From Limnohabitans planktonicus II-D5 (GTDB taxonomy: Bacteria; Pseudomonadota; Gammaproteobacteria; Burkholderiales; Burkholderiaceae_C), in contig NZ_LFYT02000025.1 in NCBI RefSeq assembly GCF_001270065.2, forward strand, positions 1-64,000: a DNA stretch of 64,000 nucleotides, written 5' to 3'. Made by a program: the position numbers and the translations under genes. Below are positions 18,014 to 27,339 of the stretch, one piece after another. The notes beneath the pieces were generated by a model. The model was given only the letters and a program-made list of their open reading frames with translations. It was not told the DNA's origin and made no database searches. How positions within the stretch are numbered: the stretch's first letter is position 1; each line of letters starts with the position of its first letter.

Positions 18014-18526
18014 ATGAGCTTGGCTGAACTTCTCGAGATGGGCAGTTATGCCGTGACCGTGTTCGGTCTGCCTTATGCCGCTTGGGTGTTCTGGCTGGAG
18101 CAGCGCAAGGAGCGCGAAAACGAAGAAGAAGAGGCCTACCAGCACCTCTCAGACGCTTACAACGATTTCCTGAAAGTGGTGCTGGACCACGCCGATCTGC
18201 AGCTGCGCACCAACCAGGGCCTGCCCGATCCCACGCCAGAGCAAAGCGAACGCATGATGACCATCTTCGACATGCTGATCGCCTTGTTCGAGCGGGCTTA
18301 CCTGATCGCCTTTCGCGACGACATGGGTGCCACCGAACAGCGGCGCTGGAACTCCTGGGACGATTACATGCGCGAGTGGTGCAGGCGCGACGACTTCCGT
18401 TTGTCCTTGCCGCTCTTGCTGCGCGGCGAAGACCCCGACTTCGTGGCCTATATCCGCCGCATCGCCCAAGAAGAAACCGGCGAACACCTCATCATTGCCG
18501 ACATCCACAAAGACCCACACACTTGA
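18014..18526 (+). CDS. Hypothetical protein with an N-terminal membrane segment
   Basis: I do not recognise this 170-residue protein. It begins with a hydrophobic stretch (LLEMGSYAVTVFGLPYAAWVFWL, residues ~4-27), followed by a charged patch (EQRKERENEEEEAY) and a mostly helical soluble part rich in acidic and aromatic residues (AYLIAFRDDMG, RRWNSWDDYMREWCRR). The layout suggests an inner-membrane anchor with a cytoplasmic domain. ATG 18014 was chosen because it starts the hydrophobic segment and lies 13 bases after the carbonic anhydrase stop. The thiolase follows 11 bases later, so it sits within the same transcription unit. Confidence 0.75.
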   Translation: MSLAELLEMGSYAVTVFGLPYAAWVFWLEQRKERENEEEEAYQHLSDAYNDFLKVVLDHADLQLRTNQGLPDPTPEQSERMMTIFDMLIALFERAYLIAFRDDMGATEQRRWNSWDDYMREWCRRDDFRLSLPLLLRGEDPDFVAYIRRIAQEETGEHLIIADIHKDPHT

Positions 18527-18537
18527 AAGGCTTCACC

Positions 18538-19722
18538 ATGTCACACGACCCCATCGTCATCGTCAGCGCTGCCCGCACCCCCATGGGCAGCTTCCAGGGC
18601 GACTTTTCTGCGCTGGCCGCACACGACCTGGGCGGTGCTGCCATCAAAGCCGCCGTCGAGCGCGCAGGCATCAGCCCCGAGCTCGTCACCGAAGTGTTGT
18701 TTGGCAACTGCCTGATGGCCGGTCAGGGCCAGGCGCCAGCGCGTCAGGCGAGTTTCAAGGGCGGTTTGCCCAAGAGCGCGGGCGCGGTTACTTTGTCCAA
18801 GATGTGCGGCTCGGGCATGCGCGCGGCCATGTTCGCGCACGACATGCTGGTGGCCGGCACACACGACGTGCTAGTGGCTGGCGGCATGGAAAGCATGACC
18901 AACGCGCCCTACCTCATGCTCAAAGGTCGCAGCGGCTACCGCATGGGCCACGACCGCATCTTTGACCACATGATGCTCGACGGCTTGGAAGACGCTTACG
19001 AGCCCGGCCGCAGCATGGGCACCTTTGGCGAAGACTGCGCCGCCAAGTACAGCTTCACCCGCGCCGAGCAAGACCACTTTGCCACCACCAGCGTGCAGCG
19101 CGCCAAGGCCGCCACCGAGTCGGGTGCCTTTGCAGCCGAGATCACGCCCGTGACGGTGAAAGACCGCAGCGGCGAACGTGTGGTGTCCATCGACGAAGGC
19201 CCGGGCAAAGTCAAGCTCGACAAAATCACCAGCCTCAAGCCCGCCTTCAAGAAAGACGGCACCATCACAGCTGCCAGCAGCTCGTCCATCAACGATGGCG
19301 CGGCTGCCATGGTGCTCATGCGCGAGAGCACTGCGGCCAAGCTCGGCTGCAAACCGCTGGCCCGCATCGTCAGCCACGCCACCCACGCCCAAGAGCCCGA
19401 GTGGTTTGCCACTGCACCCGTGGGCGCTACTCAAAAGGCGCTGGCCAAAGCGGGCTGGAAGGTCGAAGACGTGGATCTGTGGGAAGTCAACGAAGCCTTT
19501 GCCGTGGTGCCTATGGCGCTCATGAAAGAGCTGAACGTGTCGCACGACAAGGTCAATGTGAATGGCGGCGCTTGCGCCCTCGGTCACCCGATTGGCGCAT
19601 CCGGCGCGCGCATCATGGTCACGCTCATCCACGCGCTCAAGGCCCGTGGCCTCAAGAAGGGCTTGGCCACGTTGTGCATTGGCGGCGGCGAAGGCACGGC
19701 CGTGGCGCTGGAATTGGTGTGA
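18538..19722 (+). CDS. Acetyl-CoA C-acetyltransferase (thiolase)
   Basis: The product is 394 residues, normal for a biosynthetic or catabolic thiolase. The nucleophile C90 is in SKMCGSGMRA, the catalytic H350 in ALGHPIGASGARI and C380 in LCIGGGEGTA. It interconverts two acetyl-CoA and acetoacetyl-CoA. Within this leucine-degradation neighbourhood it would handle acetoacetyl-CoA arising from acetoacetate. ATG 18538 follows the preceding stop by 11 bases. A single hairpin of the GTAGGTCGG family lies just after its stop. Confidence 0.93.
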   Translation: MSHDPIVIVSAARTPMGSFQGDFSALAAHDLGGAAIKAAVERAGISPELVTEVLFGNCLMAGQGQAPARQASFKGGLPKSAGAVTLSKMCGSGMRAAMFAHDMLVAGTHDVLVAGGMESMTNAPYLMLKGRSGYRMGHDRIFDHMMLDGLEDAYEPGRSMGTFGEDCAAKYSFTRAEQDHFATTSVQRAKAATESGAFAAEITPVTVKDRSGERVVSIDEGPGKVKLDKITSLKPAFKKDGTITAASSSSINDGAAAMVLMRESTAAKLGCKPLARIVSHATHAQEPEWFATAPVGATQKALAKAGWKVEDVDLWEVNEAFAVVPMALMKELNVSHDKVNVNGGACALGHPIGASGARIMVTLIHALKARGLKKGLATLCIGGGEGTAVALELV

Positions 19723-19733
19723 ATTTGGTTTTC

Positions 19734-19804
19734 GTAGGTCGGTGGCTTTAGCCCCGACATCTGCCTGCAAAGGTTTCATGTCGGGGCTAAAGCCACCGAC
19801 CTAC
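19734..19804. repeat. REP-like hairpin, GTAGGTCGG family, single
   Basis: A perfect 27-bp inverted repeat (arms 19734-19760 and 19778-19804) opens GTAGGTCGGTGGC and encloses a 17-base loop. It lies 11 bases after the thiolase stop and may end transcription or protect the mRNA. The same arms recur in the long arrays at 44466 and 62619. Confidence 0.92.
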
Positions 19805-19851
19805 AGCTCAGACATTGATCGCTATAAGTTGCAGCTCTTACGGAGAATGAA

Positions 19852-20529
19852 ATGGCAACAGTCTTGTTGATTGGCGCGTCCCGGGGAATTGGCCTGGAAC
19901 TGGCTCGACAGTACCGAGAGGATGGCTGGCGTGTCATTGCCACTGCACGCAATTCGGATGGATTGGAGCGCTTGAAAGGGCTTGGCTGCGAAACTTTGCG
20001 TGTGGATGTGACCGACCCGGCGAGCAACAGCGGCCTGTCATGGCAACTTGATGGTGAAAAACTGGACTTGGCCGTGTATGTTGCCGGGGTCGGCGATCGG
20101 GACACAGCAGTCTCGCCGCCCACCCGAGAGAAATTCGATCTGTTGATGCAGACCAACGCCATGGGTCCCATGATGGTGTTGCCACAAGTGGCGCCCATGC
20201 TGGCCCAGTCCGCAGGTACTTTTGCGGTCATCAGCAGCCACTTCGGCAGTTTGACGTTGACCGAAACCAGCTTGGCAGTGCTTTACCGGATGAGCAAGGT
20301 GGCACTGAACATGTACATCCGATGCGCACAGCATGACTTTCCCGAAATTGGCTGCGTGGCCTTGCATCCGGGCTGGGTGCAGACCGATATGGGCGGTCCG
20401 CAAGCGCCGGTCAAAGTACAAGACAGCGCAGCCAGCCTGCGCCAGACGCTGGAGACCGTACGTACCCAACGCGACCCCAAACACCGTGGCGCATTTTTGA
20501 ACCATGATGGGCAACCGCTGCCTTGGTGA
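19852..20529 (+). CDS. Short-chain dehydrogenase/reductase (SDR)
   Basis: This 225-residue protein has the SDR nucleotide-binding motif IGASRGIGLELARQY at the N-terminus, an AGVGDRD segment in place of the NNAG motif, and the YRMSK catalytic Tyr-Lys pair near residue 145 with a serine upstream in VISSHFG. The C-terminal CVALHPGWVQTDMGG is typical of the C-factor/sniffer-like SDR subgroup. The substrate is unknown. It ends a few bases inside the upstream region of the acyl-CoA dehydrogenase gene, so the two are probably co-transcribed. Confidence 0.85.
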   Translation: MATVLLIGASRGIGLELARQYREDGWRVIATARNSDGLERLKGLGCETLRVDVTDPASNSGLSWQLDGEKLDLAVYVAGVGDRDTAVSPPTREKFDLLMQTNAMGPMMVLPQVAPMLAQSAGTFAVISSHFGSLTLTETSLAVLYRMSKVALNMYIRCAQHDFPEIGCVALHPGWVQTDMGGPQAPVKVQDSAASLRQTLETVRTQRDPKHRGAFLNHDGQPLPW

Positions 20530-20549
20530 ACCGACAAAGAAAGACCGAC

Positions 20550-21677
20550 ATGCTGCTGACCCCCGACCAAGAGATGATCCGTGACGCCGTGCGCGACTTT
20601 GCCCAGCGCGAGCTGTGGCCCCACGCCGCCGAGTGGGACAAGAAACACCACTTTCCCAAAGAAGCGCACAAGGGCCTGGCCGAGCTGGGGGCGTATGGCA
20701 TTTGTGTGCCCGAAGATTTGGGCGGCGCGGGGCTGGACTATGTGACGCTGGCGCTGGTGCTCGAAGAAATCGCAGCCGGTGACGGTGGCGTCAGCACCAC
20801 CATCAGCGTGACCAACTGCCCCGTGAATGCCATCTTGATGATGTATGGCAACGCCGCGCAAAAAGCGCAGTGGCTCACGCCGCTGGCCCAAGGTCAGATG
20901 CTGGGTGCGTTTTGCCTGACCGAGCCGCAGGTGGGCTCGGACGCCTCGGCCCTGCGCACCACGGCCGTCAAAGACGGCGACGAGTACGTGATCAACGGCG
21001 TCAAGCAGTTCATCACCAGCGGCCAACACGGCGATGTGGCGGTGGTGATTGCCGTGACCGACAAGGGCGCGGGCAAGAAAGGCATGAGCGCTTTCCTCGT
21101 GCCCACCAGCGCCCCGGGTTATGTAGTGGCGCGCCTCGAAGACAAGCTGGGCCAACACAGCAGCGACACCGCGCAGATCAACTTCGACAACTGCCGCATC
21201 CCCGCCGAAAACCTGATCGGCCAAGAGGGCGAGGGCTACAAGATCGCCCTGTCGTCTTTGGAAGGCGGGCGCATCGGCATTGCTGCGCAAAGCCTGGGCA
21301 TGGCCCGCAGCGCGCTCGATGTGGCGATTGACTACGCCAAGCAGCGTGAGAGCTTTGGCACGGCCATCTTCAACCACCAGGCCGTGGGTTTCCGTTTGGC
21401 CGACTGCGCCACACAACTCGAAGCAGCGCGCCAGCTGATTTGGCACGCGGCCAGCTTGCGAGACGCAGGAAGGCCTTGCCTGAAAGAAGCGGCCATGGCC
21501 AAGCTGTTCGCCAGCGAAGCGGCCGAAAAAGTTTGCTCCGCCGCCATACAGACGCTGGGCGGTTACGGCTATGTGAGCGACTTTCCGGTCGAGCGCATTT
21601 ACCGCGATGTGCGCGTGTGCCAGATTTACGAAGGCACCAGCGACGTGCAAAAAATCATCATCCAGAGGGCGCTTTGA
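20550..21677 (+). CDS. Acyl-CoA dehydrogenase
   Basis: The 375-residue flavoenzyme has FCLTEPQVGSDASALRTTA and YVINGVKQFITSGQHGDVAVV for FAD and substrate binding, the YAKQRESFGTAIFNHQAVGF signature, and the C-terminal catalytic glutamate in QIYEGTSDVQKIII, the usual site for short- and medium-chain enzymes. The substrate is probably a short straight- or branched-chain acyl-CoA, judged from the surrounding pathway only. ATG 20550 fits the family start ([17 protein letters not shown]). In-frame sequence upstream to 20523 is not family-like. Confidence 0.88.
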   Translation: MLLTPDQEMIRDAVRDFAQRELWPHAAEWDKKHHFPKEAHKGLAELGAYGICVPEDLGGAGLDYVTLALVLEEIAAGDGGVSTTISVTNCPVNAILMMYGNAAQKAQWLTPLAQGQMLGAFCLTEPQVGSDASALRTTAVKDGDEYVINGVKQFITSGQHGDVAVVIAVTDKGAGKKGMSAFLVPTSAPGYVVARLEDKLGQHSSDTAQINFDNCRIPAENLIGQEGEGYKIALSSLEGGRIGIAAQSLGMARSALDVAIDYAKQRESFGTAIFNHQAVGFRLADCATQLEAARQLIWHAASLRDAGRPCLKEAAMAKLFASEAAEKVCSAAIQTLGGYGYVSDFPVERIYRDVRVCQIYEGTSDVQKIIIQRAL

Positions 21678-21726
21678 GGACCTGAATGGCCAGTTGGCGC
21701 TGGCCCTTCACGTATCATCGCGGCCC

Positions 21727-23118
21727 ATGAACATCATCATCCTGGGTGCGGGCCGTGTAGGCGAAAGCGTCGCTGAAAGCCTGGTTTCCGAGCAAAACGA
21801 CATCACCGTCATCGACCAGGACCCGGCACGCCTGCGGCTGCTCGAAGAACGCCTGGACCTGCGCGGCGTGGTGGGCAACGGCATCCAGCCTTCGGTGTTG
21901 CGCGAGGCCGGGGCCAAAGACGCCGACATGATCATCGCTTGTGCGGCGGCGGACGAGTCGAACCTGGTGGTTTGCAAGATCGCCCACGATGTGTTCAACG
22001 TGCCCACCACCATCGCGCGTTTGCGCTCGCCCGAGTTCAACGAAGGCGATGAGTTGTTGGGCAAATCCGGTTTCGCGGTCGACCATGTGATCTGCCCTGA
22101 AGAGTCGGTCACGCGCTACATCGAGCAGCTCATCGAGTACCCCGAGGCCTTGCAGGTGCTTGAATTTGCCGAGGGCCGCGTCAGCCTGATCGCGGTGCGT
22201 GCGGCGGCCGACAGCCTGCTGGTGAACCACACCATTGCCGAGTTTCGCGACCGCTTGCCGCATGCCGAGATGCGCGTGGTGGCCCTGTACCGGCAAGACG
22301 CGCTGGTGGACGCCTTGCCCGAGACCCGCATCTTGCCCGGCGATGAGGTTTTTGTGCTGGCCGACACCCAGACGATACCGATCGTGCTGGCGGCCATGCA
22401 CAAGACCGATCAACCCGTGCGGCGACTGATGGTGGCTGGGGGCGGCAAAGTGGGCCTGCGCTTGGCGCGCAATGTGGCAGACCGCTACGAGGTCAAACTG
22501 ATCGAGCGCGACAAAAAGCGCTGCGAATACCTGGCCAGCCAGTTGCCATCCAGCACCTTGATCTTGAACGGCGACGGTGCAGACGAAGACCTGCTGCACG
22601 AAGAAAACGTGGGCGAGATGGACCTGTTTCTGGCCCTGACCAGCGACGACGAGGACAACATCATGTCCGCCATGCTGGCCAAGCGCATGGGCGCGCGGCG
22701 CGTCATGGCCCTGATCAACCGCCGCGCTTATGCCGACATGATGCAAGGCAGCACCATCGACATCGCGATCTCGCCCTCACAAACCGTGATCGGCGAGTTG
22801 CTGGCGCACCTGCGCCGGGGCGATGTGGCGGCTGTGCACAGTCTGCGCCGGGGCGCGGCAGAAGCCCTGGAGGGCATTGCGCGCGGCGACATCAAGACCT
22901 CCAAGCTGGTGGGCCGGCGTGTCGAGGAAATCAAGCTCCCCAAAGGCGTGAGCATGGGGGCCATTGTGCGCGGCGAGGGCAAAAATTCAGAAGTGCTCAT
23001 GCCGCACCACGACACCCTGATCGAAGCCGACGACCACATCATCTTGTTCATTCCCAACAAGCGCGATGTGCGTGCGGTGGAAAAACTCTTTCAGGTCAGT
23101 GCGACCTTCTTTGGTTGA
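21727..23118 (+). CDS. trkA: Trk potassium uptake regulatory protein TrkA
   Basis: The product is 463 residues with two RCK modules. Each has a Rossmann NAD-binding half (MNIIILGAGRVGESVAE at the N-terminus, RLMVAGGGKVGLRLAR near residue 235) followed by a TrkA-C domain. It binds nucleotides on the cytoplasmic side and gates the TrkH potassium channel. The stop overlaps the trkH start (TGATG), so the two are coupled. The length and domain order match E. coli TrkA. Confidence 0.95.
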   Translation: MNIIILGAGRVGESVAESLVSEQNDITVIDQDPARLRLLEERLDLRGVVGNGIQPSVLREAGAKDADMIIACAAADESNLVVCKIAHDVFNVPTTIARLRSPEFNEGDELLGKSGFAVDHVICPEESVTRYIEQLIEYPEALQVLEFAEGRVSLIAVRAAADSLLVNHTIAEFRDRLPHAEMRVVALYRQDALVDALPETRILPGDEVFVLADTQTIPIVLAAMHKTDQPVRRLMVAGGGKVGLRLARNVADRYEVKLIERDKKRCEYLASQLPSSTLILNGDGADEDLLHEENVGEMDLFLALTSDDEDNIMSAMLAKRMGARRVMALINRRAYADMMQGSTIDIAISPSQTVIGELLAHLRRGDVAAVHSLRRGAAEALEGIARGDIKTSKLVGRRVEEIKLPKGVSMGAIVRGEGKNSEVLMPHHDTLIEADDHIILFIPNKRDVRAVEKLFQVSATFFG

Positions 23119-24581
23119 TGTTCACCTTCTTCGCTCCCGTGTTGTCCTTGATGGCGCGCATCCTGATCGCGTTTTCGGTCACGTTTTTGGTGCCCGGCAT
23201 TTGGGCTTGGTTTGAAGACCACCACGACCTGCAGTGGATTTGGCTGGCGGGCTTTGGTTTGACGGCAGTCAGTGGCTTGGTGCTGGCGGTGATCACCCAG
23301 CAGCATCGGCGGGAATTGAAGACCAAAGATGGTTTCTTGCTGGTCAACATGGTGTGGCTGGTGCTGCCCGCTTACTCGGCTTTGCCGCTGATGTTTTTGG
23401 TGCCCGAGATCACCTGGTTCAAGGCCTACTTTGAAGCCATGAGCGCGCTCACGGCCACCGGGGCCACGGCCTTGTCGGGGCTGGAGCACTTGCCTGTGTC
23501 GGTCAACATCTGGCGTTGCTTTTTGCAGCTGATCGGTGGCCTGGGCATTATGCTGTTGGTAGTGGCGGTGTTGCCCATGCTGGGTCTGGGCGGTGTGCAG
23601 CTGTACAAAGCCGAAACCCCTGGCCCCATGAAAGACACCAAATTCACGCCGCGCATTTCCGAGACGGCGCGCGGCCTGTGGGGCGTGTACTTTGTGTTTT
23701 CGGGCGCTTGCTTGCTGGCCTATCGCTGGGCGGGCATGAGCTGGGCCGATGCTTTCATGCACATGTGCACCACCATGGGCTTGGGCGGATTTTCTTCATA
23801 CGATGCCAGCTTTGCGCATTTCAACTCACCCTTGATTGAAGGCGTGGCCATCGTGTTCATGACGCTGGCCGGCATCAGCTTTGTGCGCTACTTTGTGGTG
23901 CTGCGCACCCTGTCACTCAAGCCCGTCATCAACGACCATGAAATTCGCACCTACTTTGCTGTGCTGGTCTTGGCCACTGCGCTCCTGACGGGTTTGTTGA
24001 TGGCCCATGGCGTGTACAGCGATTGGCTGCAGGCCTTGCGTGCCAGTGCATTTCATGTCGTTTCACTGGCCACCACCACCGGCTATGCGGCGACTGACTA
24101 TGCGCTGTGGCCCGTGTTTGCACCCGTCATGCTGATGTTCTTGGGCTGCTTTGTCTCGTGTGCAGGCTCCACCGGTGGCGGCATCAAGATGGTGCGCATG
24201 ATCTTGCTGGTCAAGCAGGCGCGCCGCGAGCTGGTGCGCATCATCCACCCCCGCGTCATCAATCCGGTCACGCTGGGCGGTGGGATCATGCCCATGTCGG
24301 TCATGACGGCGGTGTTGGGCTTCATGCTCATTTATGGCGGTGCCACCATGGGCCTGAGCATGTTGCTCTTGCTCAGTGGCATGGACATCGTCACCGCGTT
24401 TTCGGCCGTGATCGCCACCGTCAACAACATCGGCCCGGGGCTGGGCGAAGTGGGGCCGTCGGGCAACTTTGGCGGTCTGAGTCATTTTCAGTTGAGCGTG
24501 CTGACCTTTGCCATGCTGCTGGGTCGCCTGGAGCTGCTGTCGGTGTTGGTCTTGTTCAGCGCGCACTTCTGGCGAAAATAA
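23118..24581 (+). CDS. trkH: Trk potassium uptake membrane protein
   Basis: This integral membrane protein of 487 residues has four repeated P-loop units typical of TrkH: SALTATGATALSGLE, CTTMGLGGFSSYD, SLATTTGYAATDY and ATVNNIGPGLGEVG, each holding the filter glycine. It forms the K+-conducting subunit partnered with TrkA. ATG 23118 overlaps the trkA stop. A TTG three bases earlier is a weaker alternative. About ten hydrophobic segments are visible. Confidence 0.95.
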   Translation: MFTFFAPVLSLMARILIAFSVTFLVPGIWAWFEDHHDLQWIWLAGFGLTAVSGLVLAVITQQHRRELKTKDGFLLVNMVWLVLPAYSALPLMFLVPEITWFKAYFEAMSALTATGATALSGLEHLPVSVNIWRCFLQLIGGLGIMLLVVAVLPMLGLGGVQLYKAETPGPMKDTKFTPRISETARGLWGVYFVFSGACLLAYRWAGMSWADAFMHMCTTMGLGGFSSYDASFAHFNSPLIEGVAIVFMTLAGISFVRYFVVLRTLSLKPVINDHEIRTYFAVLVLATALLTGLLMAHGVYSDWLQALRASAFHVVSLATTTGYAATDYALWPVFAPVMLMFLGCFVSCAGSTGGGIKMVRMILLVKQARRELVRIIHPRVINPVTLGGGIMPMSVMTAVLGFMLIYGGATMGLSMLLLLSGMDIVTAFSAVIATVNNIGPGLGEVGPSGNFGGLSHFQLSVLTFAMLLGRLELLSVLVLFSAHFWRK

Positions 24582-24628
24582 ACGCGCCTCACCCAGGTAC
24601 GGCACCCAAATCACACAAGGAGACCCGC

Positions 24629-25060
24629 ATGCCCATCACCAAAGGATTCCAGGCGCTCGTTGACGAAGCCATGGCCCAGGTCACGACGCACAGCGTGGAA
24701 GCCGTTTGCACCCGCTTGAATGACCCGAATGTGCAAATCGTCGATATCCGTGATGTGCGTGAACTCGAGCGCGAAGGCACCGTGCCCGGCGCGCTGTTGG
24801 CCCCACGCGGCATGCTGGAGTTTTGGGTGGACCCAGCTTCGCCCTACTTCAAGCCCGTGTTCGCCGACGAAAGCAAGCAGTTCATCCTGTTTTGCGGCGC
24901 AGGCTGGCGCAGCGCCCTGGCCACCAAAACCCTGCAAGACATGGGCATGACCAACGTGGCCCACATCGACGGCGGATTCACCGCCTGGAAAAAAGCCCAC
25001 GCGCCCATCGTCTCGCTGGAGCAACACAAGGCCGAAAGCGCAGCCCGCAAAGGCGCGTGA
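24629..25060 (+). CDS. Rhodanese-like domain protein
   Basis: The 143-residue single-domain protein has the rhodanese pattern: NVQIVDIRDVRELEREGTVPGALLAPRG, then the active-site loop ILFCGAGWRSALATKTL with the catalytic cysteine, and the closing NVAHIDGGFTAWKK. It would accept or transfer sulfane sulfur. The donor and acceptor are unknown. ATG 24629 has AAGGAGA nine bases upstream. Its last codons are the first unit of a 7-bp repeat array. Confidence 0.88.
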   Translation: MPITKGFQALVDEAMAQVTTHSVEAVCTRLNDPNVQIVDIRDVRELEREGTVPGALLAPRGMLEFWVDPASPYFKPVFADESKQFILFCGAGWRSALATKTLQDMGMTNVAHIDGGFTAWKKAHAPIVSLEQHKAESAARKGA

Positions 25061-25096
25061 TGCGTGATGCGTGATGCGTGATGCGTGATGCGTGAT
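25055..25096. repeat. 7-bp tandem repeat GCGTGAT, six copies
   Basis: Six perfect copies of GCGTGAT run from the last alanine codon and the stop of the rhodanese gene into the intergenic space. The stop codon TGA is part of the first unit. The repeat ends just before a GTAGGTCGG hairpin. Confidence 0.95.
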
Positions 25097-25100
25097 TTTC

Positions 25101-25170
25101 GTAGGTCGGCGGCTTCAGCCCCGACATGGTGGACCACTCAGGTTTGTCGGGGCTAACGCCACCGACCTAC
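25101..25170. repeat. REP-like hairpin, GTAGGTCGG family, single
   Basis: Imperfect inverted repeat with arms GTAGGTCGGCGGCTTCAGCC and its near complement ending CCACCGACCTAC, loop about 18 bases. It is the same family as 19734-19804. It lies between the rhodanese gene and the YchJ-like gene and is followed by AAAAAA. Confidence 0.9.
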
Positions 25171-25180
25171 AAAAAAGCCC

Positions 25181-25573
25181 ATGAAATTGACACCCTGCCC
25201 CTGCGGGCGCACCAACCCCAAAGGCCAGGCGCTGAGCTTGGACACTTGCTGCGGCCCCTACCACACCAACCAAAACGCCCCCGATGCCGAAAGCTTGATG
25301 CGCTCGCGTTACAGCGCCTTTGTGCTGGGCGACGTGCCCTATCTGCTGGCCACTTGGCACAGCAGCCAGCGGCCAGCCGAGCTGACACTTGAAACAGAAG
25401 GCAGGTGGTTGGGTTTGGAGATCAAGCAGCACCGGGTGACAGGCGCTGACACCGCCGAGGTCGAATTTGTGGCGCGTTTTCGGGTGGGGGGCAAGGCGGT
25501 GCGTCAGCACGAACGCAGCCGCTTTGTGCGCGAAGACGGTCGCTGGTTTTATGTGGACGGCGATGAGCTTTGA
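25181..25573 (+). CDS. YchJ-family protein (UPF0225)
   Basis: The 130-residue protein has the N-terminal cysteine-rich SEC-C-like motif (CPCGRTN followed by CCGPYH) and the conserved [25 protein letters not shown] segment of the YchJ family, then an NTF2-like beta region ending [16 protein letters not shown]. coli YchJ has a second SEC-C motif at its C-terminus, and this shorter form lacks it. Molecular function is not established for the family. The next gene begins shortly after on the same strand. Confidence 0.85.
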   Translation: MKLTPCPCGRTNPKGQALSLDTCCGPYHTNQNAPDAESLMRSRYSAFVLGDVPYLLATWHSSQRPAELTLETEGRWLGLEIKQHRVTGADTAEVEFVARFRVGGKAVRQHERSRFVREDGRWFYVDGDEL

Positions 25574-25632
25574 TGGTGGTTTTGATCCAAGCTATAGGAT
25601 CGCGCCCAAGACCACCCCGTATGATCGATCCC

Positions 25633-26283
25633 ATGAACTTTGAAGCCATCTTGTTTGACTGCGACGGCGTGCTGGTGGACAGCGAAGCCATCACCAATGG
25701 CGTGCTGCGCGACATGTTTGAAGAGCAAGGCTGGCGCATGACGCTGGCCGAGTGCATGCAGCGCTTTGTGGGCCATACCGTCAAAAGCCAACGCACCACC
25801 ATCGAGGCCCACACCGGCCAACCGTTGACCGATGAATGGCTGGCGCAATTTTTCGCCCGGCGCAACGAGCGCTTGATACAAAGCATCACCGCCATCGACG
25901 GCGTGCACGAAGCGGTGGCACACCTGCATGACCATTGCCAAGGCCGCATCGCGGTGGCCTCGGGCGCGGATCGTTTCAAGGTTGAAATGATGCTCAAGCA
26001 AGTGGGCTTGATGGACTTTTTTGAAGGCCGCATTTTCAGCGGCCACGAGATGCCCCGCAGCAAGCCGCACCCCGACGTGTACCTGGCCGCTGCCGCGCAT
26101 TTGCAAGTGGACCCGACCCGCTGTCTGGTGGTGGAAGACACCACCGTGGGCATCACTGCGGGCGTGGCTGCGGGGGCCACGGTGTGGGCCTATGCCGCGC
26201 CGCCTGCTGAGCATGCGCCACTGTTGCAGGCCGGGGCGGCCCGGGTGTTCACCGGCATGCACGAATTGAGATGGGGCACCTGA
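25633..26283 (+). CDS. HAD-superfamily phosphatase
   Basis: This protein of about 216 residues has the HAD subfamily IA layout: nucleophile motif ILFDCDGVLVDSE, a helical cap domain (residues ~18-85), VASGADRFKVEMM as motif II, GHEMPRSKPHPDVYL with the lysine, and CLVVEDTTVGITAGVAAGATVWAY with the acidic metal ligands. It resembles YieH/beta-phosphoglucomutase-type sugar phosphatases, and the substrate cannot be assigned. ATG 25633 places the nucleophile loop close to the start. In-frame ATGs at 25621 and 25570 are possible. Confidence 0.87.
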   Translation: MNFEAILFDCDGVLVDSEAITNGVLRDMFEEQGWRMTLAECMQRFVGHTVKSQRTTIEAHTGQPLTDEWLAQFFARRNERLIQSITAIDGVHEAVAHLHDHCQGRIAVASGADRFKVEMMLKQVGLMDFFEGRIFSGHEMPRSKPHPDVYLAAAAHLQVDPTRCLVVEDTTVGITAGVAAGATVWAYAAPPAEHAPLLQAGAARVFTGMHELRWGT

Positions 26284-26311
26284 TGCGCAGGCAGACCGAC
26301 TGAAGGGGCTT

Positions 26312-27214
26312 TCAACTCTTGGCCCAAAGCTTGGCCTGTTGCACCAAATGTGTCTGGAAGATTTGCGCAATGGGAGAAATCTGTTTGGCTTTGGGATAGA
26401 CCAGGTGCCATTGCGACGGGATAGGCGAGCCGCTGACCGGCAACACACAAAGCTCTTGTGCCAGTTCGACCGCCTTGAGCGCGTGCTTTGAAATCACTGC
26501 CACGCCCAAGTGGCCTGCAACGGCCTCTTTGATGGCTTCATTGCTGCCCAGTTCCAGACGTGAGCTGGGTTCAAATTGTTCAGACGCGAAGAAGCGATCG
26601 GTCGCCAGACGTGTGCCTGATCCGGTCTCGCGCAGCAAAAAGCGTTCGCCCTGCAGCGCTGACAGCGGCAGGCGTTTGCGCCCAGACAGCGGGTGGTTTT
26701 TGGCGGCAATGACTAACAAGGGGTTGGCCAAAAAAACCTGATCTTCCAGGTCCATATCCCCCGGTGGTGTGGTCATCACATACAGGTCGTCCCGGTTGTC
26801 GCGCAGGCGCTGCACGACCCCATCGCGGTTGAGCACTTCCAGTGAAATGTCGATGTCCGGGTGCAGTTCACAAAAACTGCCCAGCAAGCGCGGGACGAAG
26901 TATTTGGCCGTGCTCACCACGGCCACGCGCAAGCGGCCCTGGGTCAGGCCTTGCATGGCGTGGATGCCTTGTTCAAAACTTTCCCATTCACCCACAATGG
27001 CGCGCGCCGTGCGTGCCAGCTGTTGTCCTGCATCGGTCAGGTACAGCTTGCGGCCGATGATGTCGTACAGGGGCATGCCCACCGATTCGGTGATCTCGCG
27101 CAGCTGCATGGATGCGGTGGGTTGCGTCACATGCATGGCCCTTGCGGCGGCGCTCACGCTGCCCGTCTCAGCCGTGGCCAGAAAAAGACGCAGCTGCCGG
27201 AATGTGACATTCAT
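26312..27214 (-). CDS. LysR-family transcriptional regulator
   Basis: The 300-residue protein has a LysR N-terminal helix-turn-helix (FRQLRLFLATAETGSVSAAARAMHVTQPTASMQLREIT) and a periplasmic-binding-protein-like effector domain from ~90 (GRLRVAVVSTAKYFVPRLL). It is most like the CbbR group, but no Calvin-cycle genes are in the window, so the target is unknown. It is convergent with the HAD gene. Its upstream region holds a 160-bp inverted-end repeat element instead of a divergent target gene. Confidence 0.87.
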   Translation of the reverse strand: MNVTFRQLRLFLATAETGSVSAAARAMHVTQPTASMQLREITESVGMPLYDIIGRKLYLTDAGQQLARTARAIVGEWESFEQGIHAMQGLTQGRLRVAVVSTAKYFVPRLLGSFCELHPDIDISLEVLNRDGVVQRLRDNRDDLYVMTTPPGDMDLEDQVFLANPLLVIAAKNHPLSGRKRLPLSALQGERFLLRETGSGTRLATDRFFASEQFEPSSRLELGSNEAIKEAVAGHLGVAVISKHALKAVELAQELCVLPVSGSPIPSQWHLVYPKAKQISPIAQIFQTHLVQQAKLWAKS

Positions 27215-27339
27215 AGATTTTGACTGATGAAAATGTGATGGAGAATCAATTTTATCGAATGATCATGCGCAGACACCATCAATCTCCATCGCCTCCAATT
27301 CAACGCAGGGGCTGCTGTGGCCACCAGTTTGGTGCTTGA

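Noticed and set aside
26312..27214. CbbR, regulator of the Calvin cycle
   Set aside because: The protein resembles this LysR subgroup, but no RuBisCO or other Calvin-cycle gene is nearby, so I left the target unassigned.
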